A stretch of 30,751 nucleotides of DNA from Pseudopyrenochaeta lycopersici (GCA_003313425.1 NHZP01000158.1:1-30751), one strand, 5' to 3'. Positions 10,873 through 20,207 are shown, numbered from the stretch's first letter. Notes: generated from the sequence alone by a model not told the origin. Made by a program: numbers and translations.

Positions 10873-11481
10873 GCTTGTAAGAAATTGCGATTACGCTCAA
10901 AGGGCACAACCTGAATGCGGGTATGTAAACGGTAATATATGGGCGCCCAGTTCTGATCAAGCATGGCAGGCTTATATGGATCGCAGCCTTGAGCACCCAT
11001 CATTGAAACGATAGCAAGGTGTAAGTTATTGGCGCGTTCTCTGACTCAGTCATCAGTCTGGAGTAGGATCGTGTAAGCTAAATGAGCAACAAGCGTACTT
11101 CGTAAGACATCCTTCAAGACCTTCAACGCCCCGTAAGCGGAGATAGTGAGAAAGAAAAGAATTTTATGTTGGTGATGACAACTGTCGGGGGTGGCTGTGT
11201 ATGTTTAGGTAGCGCAACTTGATTTGCAGTTGCTGATGTTCTGATACTCTACGTTCGCAAAGTCACGAAGCTGCATAGCTTTCACTTGTGGGTCCGCTAC
11301 ACCAGTGAAGCACCGGGGAAACGCTGCCATGACTAACGTGCTTCCAATAAGCATAGCTCAGCCTTAAGTACTTGAAAGAAATCGACGCACTCTCAGCACC
11401 TTCAAATAGCACTGATAGCTGCTCGCCTACTTGTAGTTTCATGCTCTACCCATTTAGGAATCCAAACACCCGCCCGAAGAT
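10873..11481. other. Intergenic region, divergent promoters
   Basis: About 600 bp between the minus-strand acidic-protein gene and the plus-strand three-exon gene. No domain-bearing frame was seen. It may contain an upstream exon of the acidic-protein gene. Confidence 0.4.
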
Positions 11482-12337
11482 ATGGCCAGCCCCTCCGACA
11501 AATCACACTCCGTGGCAACTCGGTCCGAACAAGGAGAAAAAAACACTGAAAAACAGCTGGCTACAATGCAAGAGAGTATCGTAGAGTCTTTGAAGCGCGA
11601 GCTGCAGCCTATACGAAAATCGCTGCAGGATCTCCATCTGCGTCAACGGTGATTATGCCACTGCCCATCTTACAAGCATATACTAAGAAGTACAGGCAAA
11701 ACAAGTCTCTCGCAGCAGAACGAGATGTATTGCTTGTGGAGCTTATGAAGATGCTCATGTCATTATGCGAATCTAAGACTCAAAAGGGGAAGCCACCTCA
11801 GGCGGTATGTTGTTACGTGGCTAAACCAGGACCTCCGCTGATGCGTATTTGCAGCCAGATTCAGATAATGCGAGAATCGAAGATCTGCCAACTGAGCTTC
11901 AGGATCGTCAAAGCATGTTACCATCGACGGAAGAGCAAAGTCAAGATGATCATGAGGGATCACATAAACACAGTCCCATTCACGCATCTACTGCCAGTGA
12001 GACGGAGGAGGAACTAGAGATCTACGAGCCAGGAGAGGTACTCCCAGGCCACATTGACGACGATGTGGCTCAGGAGAATCCTGGATCAGGAACCAAGTAC
12101 CAAGAAAAGCCCGCTGACCATACCGCAGCTACTGACACATCAGAGCTAGATGGATGTACAGGAAATTATGCACGATGCCATGTAAATGCTGCATGGGACG
12201 TGCATCTTGCGAATCGTGAGCCATGTGACAAGCCAGCGTTGAAGTGGGTTGGACATCAGTTGCATGATCAAAGGGTCTCGGGTGATGTAGACACTCCGAA
12301 GAAGAAGCGGCGGAGGACAGACAACATCGTTCGCTAA
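11482..12337 (+). CDS. Three-exon gene for a probable nuclear acidic/coiled-coil protein, unknown family
   Basis: The model is exon 1 11482-11648, exon 2 11696-11804 and exon 3 11855-12337. Intron 1 (47 bp) has a GTGATT donor, a TACTAAG branch-like site and a TACAG acceptor. Intron 2 (50 bp) has a perfect GTATGT donor, a CTGAT branch-like site and a TTTGCAG acceptor. The exons total 759 nt, so the frame is kept across both junctions and gives 252 aa; this agreement is the main evidence for a real gene. The N-terminal third (LKRELQPIRKSLQDLHLRQ and LAAERDVLLVELMKMLMSL) has coiled-coil-like helices. The middle is acidic (SETEEELEIYEPGEVLPGH). The C-terminus ends in a nuclear localisation-type PKKKRRR. 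No known domain was recognised. A nuclear scaffold or chromatin factor is possible but unproven. Confidence 0.68.
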
Positions 12338-12512
12338 GCGAACGCCGTGGCTTGGGTGTCGGATTGGATTGTTGAATAGAACATCAGCAGATCGCAGGCA
12401 ACAGAATACTCTGTGTACATTGTTTCGGATTATGAGTGTTATGGTTCTCAGCATGATAGCGTGACTTCTATGATGCAGTGTTGCTTCTGCAATTTGACTC
12501 AGAGAATCGTTT

Positions 12513-12519
12513 CGCAGTA

Positions 12520-12524
<5 letters not shown>
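12513..12524 (+). repeat. Target-site duplication, left copy (LINE tail insertion)
   Basis: CGCAGTAATACA is repeated exactly at 12608-12619, on the other side of the LINE 3'-end fragment. The right copy overlaps the first two bases of the neighbouring MITE. Confidence 0.75.
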
Positions 12525-12552
<28 letters not shown>

Positions 12553-12607
12553 TTATTAACGCCCGGCGGCCAAGCCGAAAGGGCTACTAGCGCTCATCTA
12601 CTACTAC
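12525..12607 (-). mobile_element. Dead-on-arrival LINE 3'-end insertion (83 bp)
   Basis: On the minus strand this is about 57 bp of a non-LTR retrotransposon 3' end, including an AATAAA signal, followed by a (TG)n tail. By eye the 57 bp are about 86% identical to the 3' end of the LINE at 24071-24127; the GCCCGGCGGC block and the repeat tail are shared. Perfect 12-bp direct repeats flank it. The extreme 5' truncation is typical of target-primed reverse transcription. Confidence 0.8.
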
Positions 12608-12617
12608 CGCAGTAATA

Positions 12618-12863
12618 CAGTCGCTTGCGAAATCGCCTTCACCTTTTGTGCACACGAAGATTCTTGACCCTTGCGGCCCCAGAATGTCCTTGCAGTTTTA
12701 GCCAATCATGTTCCTGTAAGACGATCTGCGGAGTTCGAGCGGGTTCCGCTGTCAAAGACTGAAGGCAGATGATTGGCCACACAACAGCATGGGTGTCACA
12801 GTGTAGTGGGGCCCAAGAATCTTTGCGTGCGCAAAAAGGTGAAGGCGGTTTCGCAAGCGACTG
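12618..12863. mobile_element. MITE copy 1 (Tc1/mariner-type, TA target, 246 bp)
   Basis: The element begins CAGTCGCTTGCGAAATCGCC and ends with the inverted match GGCGGTTTCGCAAGCGACTG, with TA at 12616-12617 and at 12864-12865. The inverted terminal repeats extend to about 50 bp (through CTTCACC..GCACACGAAGATTCTTG). The whole element matches 27758-27999 in the opposite orientation. It encodes no protein. TA duplication and CAGT ends point to mobilisation by a Tc1/mariner-superfamily transposase, but its tips differ from those of the element at 28453. Confidence 0.85.
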
Positions 12864-13149
12864 TATAGAAGTGAGCCACGAGAGTCAATACATCTCTCGT
12901 GACGTTCATGTTGAGTACGCTGTCACCGATGGCCGCTGCCGCTAGCTTAGTGTTCACGAGCCTGATAAGTGTTGTGTTCACGTCTTACGAGACTAGTATG
13001 GTCTGACTGAAACCGCTTCAAAAGTGTGCTGCAATGTGGTTATCAAGCTTTTGCTTCCCATATCACTCACTTGACTTGACGTAGTCTCAAATCATCAGCC
13101 TTAACCACACCTGCTTAGCATCTTTCTCAAGCCACTTCGTTTCCTCTTA

Positions 13150-13405
13150 CAGTCGTTAGCGAAATCGGCTTCACCTTTGCAGGCAGCAACGTCACTTGTA
13201 GCGAATCTGCCAGCAAGGGTGCTCAGCCCCATCGCCTTCCGTAAGTAGTCAAGCGCTAACTGTCAGCATCATGATCATCGACGCATGCAAGGGTTAAATC
13301 CTGATTACTGGTCAGCGACCGACCCAGCAAGGCCCCACTCTTACTGGCAGGCCAGCCCCAGTTAAAGTTTGCTGCTTGCAAAGGTGAAGCAAGCAATTCC
13401 CACGC
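13150..13405. mobile_element. Decayed relative of the MITE directly upstream of a gene
   Basis: The left end TA-CAGTCGTTAGCGAAATCGG, continuing CTTCACC, resembles the MITE tip. The segment GCTTCACCTTTGCA..GCAGCAA at about 13168-13189 returns inverted at about 13368-13389. The length (about 255 bp) fits the family. The right tip has diverged and lacks a clear TA, so the right boundary is approximate. It ends about 60 bp before the ATG at 13469. Confidence 0.5.
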
Positions 13406-13468
13406 AAAGTTTGCCAGATCGTAAGGATCACCTTCTCCTCCTACTCACACCAACCAACGTTACACACC

Positions 13469-14353
13469 ATGACCGTATCTAGCAGTCCACAGAAGCGTCA
13501 GAAGCATACCTCTCAAGGCTTCACCCACTGTCAGCGACAAGCTGATCGTATCCACCACAAACCCAATGTGTCCCCCTCCACGACCGCGGTAGCGCTAGGC
13601 AAGTCGCACCAGTCTGCGAAGTATTCGATGGGCGCAACACCGACAACATCATCCAATACGACGCGCACCGCATCCAAAAGAGTGTTGCCTTACGCCCCAC
13701 GGAACGAGGACGGCGACCAGAGCAGGATACACAGCTACCTGCGCTCCTGTGGCGCCATGTATCTCTTGGAGAACATACCAAGCGCAGAACAAGTACATTT
13801 TGTCCAGCAAGACTTGCTCTCTCATGCTCAGCCGAAGAAGCTGCTCATCGGCCACCATGCACAAAAAGGCGACATCTTTGCATACCTGGTGCCAATGAGT
13901 GCCTTCCACAAAGTAGAGTTCTACATCGAGGACGCGCAGGGCTGCGCCAAAATCCATACAAGTACTGAAATGGTTGCGAACCATCGTATTCTCCATCCTT
14001 TCAATAGGACGTACCCACGAGACCCCCGAACCATCACTCAAGCCGATAGCGCTCGACTTGCACTGGTGGTGAAATGGTACTTCGTCTCTGCTGGGATAGT
14101 GCAGGCGTGTTTTCCTGAAGAAAGAAAGACCTTCGGCAAGCGCTTCTGCGCCGCGCTGCGGTATATCGCGAGCGAGTCGAAACCTGCTTCAGATCGGCCG
14201 TCGCACACAGGATTCATGCAGCAACTACCTCCCAATCATACTGGCCGGGATCGGAGTGCAACAGGCGTACAAATCGATGAGAGCGACATTCAGTCGTCTC
14301 TTCTCCACATGTATTCTCCGGCATCACCCTGTCAGATACAAGGAGAAGCTTAG
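13469..14353 (+). CDS. Hypothetical protein of 294 aa, single exon
   Basis: The ATG at 13469 has a good context (CACCATGA). The N-terminal 70 residues are basic and Ser/Thr-rich, probably disordered. Residues about 75-245 look globular, with hydrophobic blocks such as SYLRSCGAMYLLENIPSA, KKLLIGHHAQKGDIFAYLV and ARLALVVKWYFVSAGIVQA. I recognise no family, signal peptide or membrane segment. Directly after the stop (and including about the last 20 coding bases) comes a repeat that recurs at 20096-20207 in inverted orientation and in part at 118-226, so this gene may belong to a dispersed family. The promoter region is occupied by a decayed MITE. Confidence 0.6.
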   Translation: MTVSSSPQKRQKHTSQGFTHCQRQADRIHHKPNVSPSTTAVALGKSHQSAKYSMGATPTTSSNTTRTASKRVLPYAPRNEDGDQSRIHSYLRSCGAMYLLENIPSAEQVHFVQQDLLSHAQPKKLLIGHHAQKGDIFAYLVPMSAFHKVEFYIEDAQGCAKIHTSTEMVANHRILHPFNRTYPRDPRTITQADSARLALVVKWYFVSAGIVQACFPEERKTFGKRFCAALRYIASESKPASDRPSHTGFMQQLPPNHTGRDRSATGVQIDESDIQSSLLHMYSPASPCQIQGEA

Positions 14354-14436
14354 ATGTACTGCATAGGAAAGAGCTATCAATAGTAGGACCGATAACTACT
14401 TCTGTCTGCGGAACCTCCGGAAGCAGAGGAGATGCT
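14331..14436 (+). repeat. Dispersed repeat, copy B (3' end and 3' UTR of the 13469 gene)
   Basis: GTACTGCATAGGAAAG, AATAGTAGGA and CGGAACCTCCGGAAGCAGAG match the minus-strand copy at 20096-20207 in the same order. The match begins inside the last codons of the gene (GTCAG..GGAGAAGCT) and crosses the stop codon. Confidence 0.75.
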
Positions 14437-14670
14437 GTAGAGAATAGCGAGCTTTTTTTTGGGGCAGGTAGAATAATTACTCTGTTCGAGGTGCAAGTTT
14501 TCGCCTTTCCAGCATTATTACACTGCTCGCATATGCTGAATATGTAATCCGTGCCCAGATTGTTTGGAAGGCTTTGATGATGGAGTCTTCGAACGCTTAT
14601 TAGAGCCCCACAACAATGAACATGACTGTGTGCCAAGATCATACTGGCCACCCAAGTTACTGTCGAAGTC
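14437..14670. other. Intergenic region with a T8 run
   Basis: A run of eight T lies at about 14454-14461, followed by unremarkable sequence up to the TATA-like site at 14671. No gene seen. Confidence 0.4.
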
Positions 14671-14678
14671 TATATAAG
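14671..14678 (+). promoter_or_regulatory. TATA-like box
   Basis: TATATAAG lies 94 bp before the ATG at 14765 on the plus strand. Motif match only. Confidence 0.35.
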
Positions 14679-14764
14679 CGGGCATGATTGGCAAATGAGC
14701 CTATTTGAGACGGGTGTATGAGTCAGTCAGCCTCACGGGACAACTCCAGCTTTGAGACTACCCA

Positions 14765-15136
14765 ATGCCTTACGAACATGGACCAAAATCGACGCCGAAA
14801 TGGAAGCAAGCGGCGGCTACATTAGCCTACCGTGCGTGGCCTGAATCAACGCACCAGGCCTCAACACCGCTCGGCGAACGAATGGAAACCGCCGACGATG
14901 AATGTATCTTCAGCTTCGATGAGGAGCTTGCACAGCAACAATACTATAACGTCTGGAGAGCCTCCATCGCCCCTTCCAACGACTTTCATACACCCTTTCT
15001 AGGTGGTTCTGGATCGACTAGGGTGACTGAAGGACACTGGACCACCCACGCTCACTGGAAGTCACTTGGAGCATCACAGAAGATGTCAAATGGGAGGAAA
15101 GGGCTCATCATGAATCCATCTCTTCATCATTCTTGA
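14765..15136 (+). CDS. Hypothetical small protein, gene model uncertain
   Basis: 123 aa from the ATG at 14765, downstream of a TATA-like box. Residues about 40-75 (ETADDECIFSFDEELAQQQ and YYNVWRASIAPSND) look protein-like, but no family is recognised. From about 15031 a different frame is open to a TAG at 15283-15285 and also looks coding (SLEVTWSITEDVKWEERAHH, then GLMDRGHLLVLYNHLLEQQ). The real product may therefore shift to that frame through an unseen intron or an indel. I found no convincing splice pair between the two. An earlier ATG at 14715 leads to a short frame ending at 14820-14825. Confidence 0.35.
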   Translation: MPYEHGPKSTPKWKQAAATLAYRAWPESTHQASTPLGERMETADDECIFSFDEELAQQQYYNVWRASIAPSNDFHTPFLGGSGSTRVTEGHWTTHAHWKSLGASQKMSNGRKGLIMNPSLHHS

Positions 15137-15285
15137 AGCACCAAATATCAGCGAGGGGATTGATGGATCGAGGTCACCTCTTAGTTCTATACAATCATTT
15201 ACTGGAACAACAAGTGTCAATCCCATCTCAAGCTGCTCAGATGGAGATGTCTCTGCTTGGTGCATCGAACGTGCTCTCGAGCTAG

Positions 15286-17340
15286 AAAGATGTCAAGCTT
15301 GGGCTCTCCCTTTCAGCCACAATGATTCGTTCGAGCAGATATATAGATTTGAATACATGCATGTACGCTCAACATTTTTGCAGTCAAGGTTAAATCTGTG
15401 TACCTGGAATCGACCTTAATAAGATATTTCGCGTAACCCACCTATGGCTGTTGGACTGAACTCACTGTAAATTGGTCAAAGTGGTGAACTGATGATTTCC
15501 ATGAAGCGAATTCGGGGGGCTAACCCGCGAGACATTCGTTTGCTTGCTCCCACGAAGCATAAGCTGGCAATTGAACGCTTGGTGATCGTTGCAATATCCT
15601 TTATTGACCTCATTCGAGCTTCAGTGACAACGACCAATGGCAAAGGCATTAGGAGCATTGGATGATGGAGCACTCGTCACCGTCTGTCTATGCTGCATAT
15701 GCAGTCTCATACTTGAGGAAGACGCAGTGGACTGCTCTCATTTCGAAGCAGACCCCTATCATCATAAAACCTCTGCGTCTATCAGTCCCACATATCACGC
15801 CAATTCTCGTCCATCAATGTAAGCAGAGCGCTGGGATTAGGGTAAAGATAATCATCTTCTTGGTTCGGATGACTGGCCGAGATTCAGCTCTCCGCCAATG
15901 CCATTCGGCGGTGCACACGGCTCATTGGTTATGCTGCTGACCTGGAGAACGTCAAATTAACGCCTGCCTATACGAGACTTATTAGCATGTTTCGCCCCTT
16001 GAAATAATAAGTCATTCAGCCCGCTGGTGTACTGCATCGACCATCCTCGCAACTCGTGTAGCATGGCCATATTCATTTCTCTTTCCATTGTACTTGGTAG
16101 GATGCCATCCTGATCAGTTCCACACATTTGTAACAGTGTCCAGTATCTGTGCTTCTCGAAAGCCTGAAATGTCATACCAGCTTGCAGTCTGTTGTGATCT
16201 AATACAAGCCGCTCTTGACAGAGGACTGACTGCCACTAGGATCACGCCAGAGACCTTCACGAACTCTAACCTAATGAATCATCTGATTGGGTGGTATCTG
16301 CACATGGGGAAGTTTCTTTTAGAATGTGTGAAACTATCGATCGAAGGGTTCGGGGCATGGAAAGTACCATCGGAGGGAGTGAGGCAAACGGGTCCAAATG
16401 AACGTGTCAGATAAGAGGCATAAAAACTGAAGTACACGAATACTGCATCGTGGACGGTATCACCTATGTATCACCGATGTATCAGGTCTGTGTTTAAAAA
16501 GGAGAGAGAACAGAACCAACGAACATAACAACCAACACCACCACGAAACAACAGAAAAATAAATAAATAAAAGAACTTGACCCCCATCAATTCTCATCCA
16601 TTTTGAACCAAGATTCATTAAATTCTGACAGACCGTGAAGAGCCCTTTTCTGTACACCGCTGAAAGACGAGGCTTTGTCGATTAGCACAAGATTTTGTAT
16701 TTCAGGAAAGCCGGACTATCGATGATGGAAACAAGAAAATAATTTGCTTAGCTACTATGGATGTGGGGAGGATTTGCAAAATAAGCTGCAACGTTGAACA
16801 AAGAGGTTGTATTGCTTTTTACCTTTGAGGCCAACATCGTTGTTGCATGGGTCTGCTTAGGGCCGCGACTCTACAATCGATGAATTATAATATTTTCTAA
16901 AGAGAATTCACAGCCCCCAAGACCTGTGCTGCTACTTTAGTCACTGGGGCCGCGGAAGCGCTCCTGCGGTGGAAAAGAGTAATCTGCTACACTCGCATAT
17001 AGCTTGAGGCTGATGTTTGCTTTGCTTTCAATGCATGATACACCACAGTTACCTAGCTGTCTGATGATTGCTCTACTGCCCAGAGCGCCCATGCATGCGA
17101 AGATTGGCTGATCGAATTCTGCTGACAACATTTACCTCTCCCGTTCTCTTCGCGCAGGGTGCATGACTAAGCACTTGTTGTTCAATTAACCATCGTCGCA
17201 TGTGATACACGCGCCATGAATACGCTGGTTCGAAGTCATATGCTTCCTACTGCACCATATGCTCATGCGGGTTCGCACATAGCTTCTACATGCTTTTAGT
17301 CTGGTCTTTCACAAGCACTTCAACTTATCGCAGCTGCACG
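15286..17340. other. Long gene-poor stretch
   Basis: About 2 kb without a gene I can support. Minus-strand frames at 15476-15673 and 15957-16175 contain amphipathic stretches such as MLHELRGWSMQYTSGL that could be remnants of a regulatory protein, but no motif confirms this. An A-rich, low-complexity run lies near 16540-16575 (AAATAAATAAATAAAAG). No repeat shared with other parts of the window was noticed. Confidence 0.4.
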
Positions 17341-17350
17341 TATATTTATA
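17341..17350 (+). promoter_or_regulatory. TATA-like box
   Basis: TATATTTATA lies about 130 bp before the ATG at 17481. Motif match only. Confidence 0.3.
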
Positions 17351-17480
17351 GGCTTTATGCATATAGCAGTGCCCATCAATGAGAGAGCTCCTCGCCAGAT
17401 TTGCGCTGCTTAACTAGTCTGCTGTAAACCAACATCTTCATTCATTGCTACCTTACGGTCCCCTACGACAACAACTGGGC

Positions 17481-18113
17481 ATGGCGGCTCCAGACGCCAC
17501 TTTATCAAAGGATCCAGTCCAACGGCTCTACCTCCTTTCCCTCCCAGCAGAGCTGAGAAATCAGATCTGGGAGCACACACTAGGTGGTACGGTGTTCGAA
17601 GTGTACTGCTGGCCAAGCTACGATACTAGGAAGATGGCAAGCAGGATCCTCAATCGACGGAAGAACTTCCTGGGCCTTCTCCGGACATGCCATCAAATAT
17701 ATAGCGAAGCAAGACTGTTCCCGTTCAAGTCTAATGCTTTTCGCATCAAGAGCGAGGATGGAATCCCTGCGTTTCTGAACAGATTCGAGGCACCAGAGCG
17801 AGGAGCAATTGCCGAGTTGCACTTGGTTACCCTGGGTGCAGCGCACATGGTGGAGGGCTTGAGCTACTTTCCAAAGACCATGCCGGATCTCCTGGCTCTT
17901 CAAAGACTTCCTGGGCTCAGGAGACTATGTATTGAGGTTCGAATGAAGTCAGGCTGTCGGTGCTGCAGGCTTGGCAACTGCAACAGTTGGAGTCTGGACA
18001 TAGGGCTCGTCGAGAAGAATCTGAGGGAACATGTAGCAAAAGAGAACCCGCGTGTGGAGGTTGTGTTTAGGCGCTCGTTTTTTGCATCACTCGCTGCATC
18101 GCAAGTACTTTGA
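17481..18113 (+). CDS. LPxELR (2EXR/F-box-like) domain protein
   Basis: 210 aa from the ATG at 17481; the open frame begins earlier, at 17445, but only with TTG. Residues about 16-32 (LYLLSLPAELRNQIWEH) match the start of the fungal 2EXR/DUF7730-type domain. The usual second block follows (FLGLLRTCHQIYSEARLFPF, where other members have a TCRQIYxEA motif), then a degenerate leucine-rich-like stretch (LLALQRLPGLRRLCIEV). The length and the order of blocks fit small single-exon members of this family, which is abundant in Dothideomycetes. The domain probably mediates protein contacts, but no function is established. It is convergent with the related gene at 18515-19338 (-) and separated from it by about 400 bp. 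Confidence 0.75.
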   Translation: MAAPDATLSKDPVQRLYLLSLPAELRNQIWEHTLGGTVFEVYCWPSYDTRKMASRILNRRKNFLGLLRTCHQIYSEARLFPFKSNAFRIKSEDGIPAFLNRFEAPERGAIAELHLVTLGAAHMVEGLSYFPKTMPDLLALQRLPGLRRLCIEVRMKSGCRCCRLGNCNSWSLDIGLVEKNLREHVAKENPRVEVVFRRSFFASLAASQVL

Positions 18114-18514
18114 CCATGGCCTGTGGTACGGCCTGTAGCACCCTCATCTTTAAGCCCTGTAGTTTGCGTCGCAATAACCCTCGCGTTGATTCTACACTAC
18201 GTCACAAGCTGTATGCGGGTTCGACAATTGGTATACCATGTGATCAGCATTCAGCCTGTTCTATATCGCAGTATAGCACGCAGGATCCGGTGACGAAAAA
18301 GGGTAATGTGACAAGCTATTCGTGGATTTAACAAACTGAGAAGATCTGGGAGGCTAGGTGTGATTCTTGGCGTGGCAATCTACCATAGCACAGAATGCCT
18401 TTGCGACATTCTTCTGCTTTGTGCAATCTTGATGCACGCTTATAAAGTTGTTGCAGGTGCCACAGGGCAGCTCAGGTTTCTGTCATTCCGATGCAGTCAT
18501 GTACCGTTCCTGGA
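18114..18514. other. Convergent intergenic region
   Basis: About 400 bp between two convergently transcribed LPxELR-type genes. It should hold both 3' UTRs. No gene or repeat recognised. Confidence 0.45.
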
Positions 18515-19338
18515 CTAGCCTTGCGCTAAATCTATCCATAAAGAGCTATCTCCTTCCTGGAGCATATGCGCCTGTCTACATGCCCTGAGCAAGACCGTTT
18601 TATCGAGCTGCGCTTCGCAAGGGAAAAGTCGAAGGATTTCAGGCACTTTATTTGAAGGGAGAAGCGATTCTAACACCCTCATTTCAGGGTCTGACAGCAT
18701 CGCCACGTCCCGCATTATGCGATCAAATGTCTCTTTCTTGTGCCAAATAACCGCAGAGTAGGATATACCGAAAAGTACAAATCCAGGGTCAGCCTGAGAC
18801 CAAAGCGGATTGTGCAGTCTAATCGACGCGGTCGGATACAACCTGCAGAACTCGGTCAGCGACAAAGGATATCTGGTGTCTGCAGGTGTTCGAGAGCAGG
18901 GCTGAGAGCTGCAAATAGAGGCCTTCAAATACCGTGCGTATTCCCGATTCTTCAAGTCGTTTAGGACTTGCCAACAGCGCTGCCCCGCGGGAATTCCGTG
19001 GTAGTCCTCGAAGAAGATGGTATTGTATTGAAACTCCAGCCCATGGGCTTCCTTGTAAAGCAAGTGGCTGACATATTGGATTTGGTTGAAGCACGGACGA
19101 TCGCTTGTGCTTCCGACTGGGGAGTAGCAAGCAGAGACGACATAGTGAAAAAGTCTCGACATAGCACACGTCCCTTTGCTTTTGCACGTGAATCCGCGTA
19201 GTTTGCCGGACGTTCGCAGATACGGCCGACTCCATTCTCGTCTGTCTTTAAGGTGAGGCCATGAGGCGCTATAAGAACGTAAGCGTAGATGTGATCTCGC
19301 AGCTCCCTTGGCAGCCTTTCCAATGGTGAAGCAGTCAT
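18515..19338 (-). CDS. LPxELR (2EXR/F-box-like) protein, two exons, paralogue of 7027-7851
   Basis: Exon 1 is 19338-19170 and exon 2 is 19116-18515, with a 53-bp intron (19169-19117; GTGTGC donor, CCCCAG acceptor). The join gives 771 nt, or 256 aa, and puts the two matching blocks into one frame. Block one is LERLPRELRDHIYAYVL (about residues 6-22), block two FNQIQYVSHLLYKEAHGLEF, block three LWSQADPGFVLFGISY. All three align with the 7027-7851 protein. I inferred the intron from frame continuity and homology. Its branch site is weak, so a frameshift in a pseudogene is the alternative. Function unknown. Confidence 0.65.
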
Positions 19339-20095
19339 TCCGCGGGCATCATCAGCCTACTCCAGCCAGTCGTCGGGATGTCTAATGTCCTTCCGCCCTA
19401 CTTTATGACTTGCCGCAGTTCTCACTGTAGTGCTGGCATTTTTCGCTCTTGATAACGTAGTGAGATGATCAACCTGATACAAGAAATGAGCGATCAAGCT
19501 GCGAATTGTCTTACAGTTTATGTGAGGAACTCATCATGATTTTATTGGCTCTCCTGGCCCTGTGAGATTCTTGGCCTAGAGTTGTCCTTGGAGCCACCTT
19601 GTCCGAAGACGAACGTTTGGCCAGGGTAGCGTCCCTATTCGAGTCGCACGTGTTCAAAAGCCTGCCAAATTCAAAGCGGGTATCCTACCGCATACGCTCG
19701 CATAGATCGTATAATGGGCTGACGCACCGCACAAGCTCTGAGTTCAATGTAGGTAGTGATACAACAAGCATCGTGTAGCCACTCAAGCATACATGGTCTA
19801 GAGTGTCCGTAATTTCATTCCATTCCGTTCCTTCACACGAATTGAGCTTACCCAAGAACGTGTTCGTGACTATTGAAGCATTACGACCGTCTGTCGTGAC
19901 AGTCCAGACCGTACTCACACAGATCCGAATAGACGATCAGGATGGGATGAAGGTTGTGGACTGCGGCACAGCCATGGCTTCAGTCCTAATGTCAGATAAA
20001 ATGCTGAAATACGCTTAGCAGAAATTGATAATTGCGATGATGGATTGTGTGTGTTGATCATGATTGTATCGATTGTTGAGTTCTGTCTCCTGCTT
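19339..20095. other. Intergenic region
   Basis: Two overlapping frames of about 70-77 codons (19685-20018) on opposite strands show no recognisable domain. It includes the promoter of the minus-strand gene ending at 18515. Confidence 0.4.
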
Positions 20096-20207
20096 TCTTC
20101 TATAGCTCCTCTGCTTCCGGAGGTTCCGTGGACTAGTAATAGTTATCCGTCCTACTATTTATCGCCCTTTCCTATGCAGTACTTATGAGCTTCTCCCTAC
20201 ACCTGAC
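20096..20207 (-). repeat. Dispersed repeat, copy C (inverted relative to copy B)
   Basis: Read on the minus strand this carries, in order, GGAGAAGCT, GTACTGCATAGGAAAG, AATAGTAGGAC, GGATAACTA and CGGAACCTCCGGAAGCAGAG, all shared with 14331-14436. Further on, toward about 20040, it shares a GAGACA..ACACACAATC region with copy A. If copy B marks the 3' end of a gene, this copy may be the remaining 3' end of a lost paralogue. No homologous coding frame is visible at 20208-20700. Confidence 0.7.

Noticed and set aside
12525..12550. (CA)n microsatellite as an independent simple repeat
   Set aside because: It is the tail of the LINE insertion, as shown by the same tail and flank at 24034-24127.
13150..13262. 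A 113-bp element ending at CTAACTG near 13262
   Set aside because: The inverted match is short and TA is missing; the longer match to 13368-13389 explains the left end better.
15476..16175. Remnant of a Zn2Cys6 transcription factor on the minus strand
   Set aside because: Only vague amphipathic similarity; no zinc cluster or firm motif and several stops.
17229..17239. tRNA B-box-like GGTTCGAAGTC
   Set aside because: No A box, acceptor stem or cloverleaf could be formed around it.
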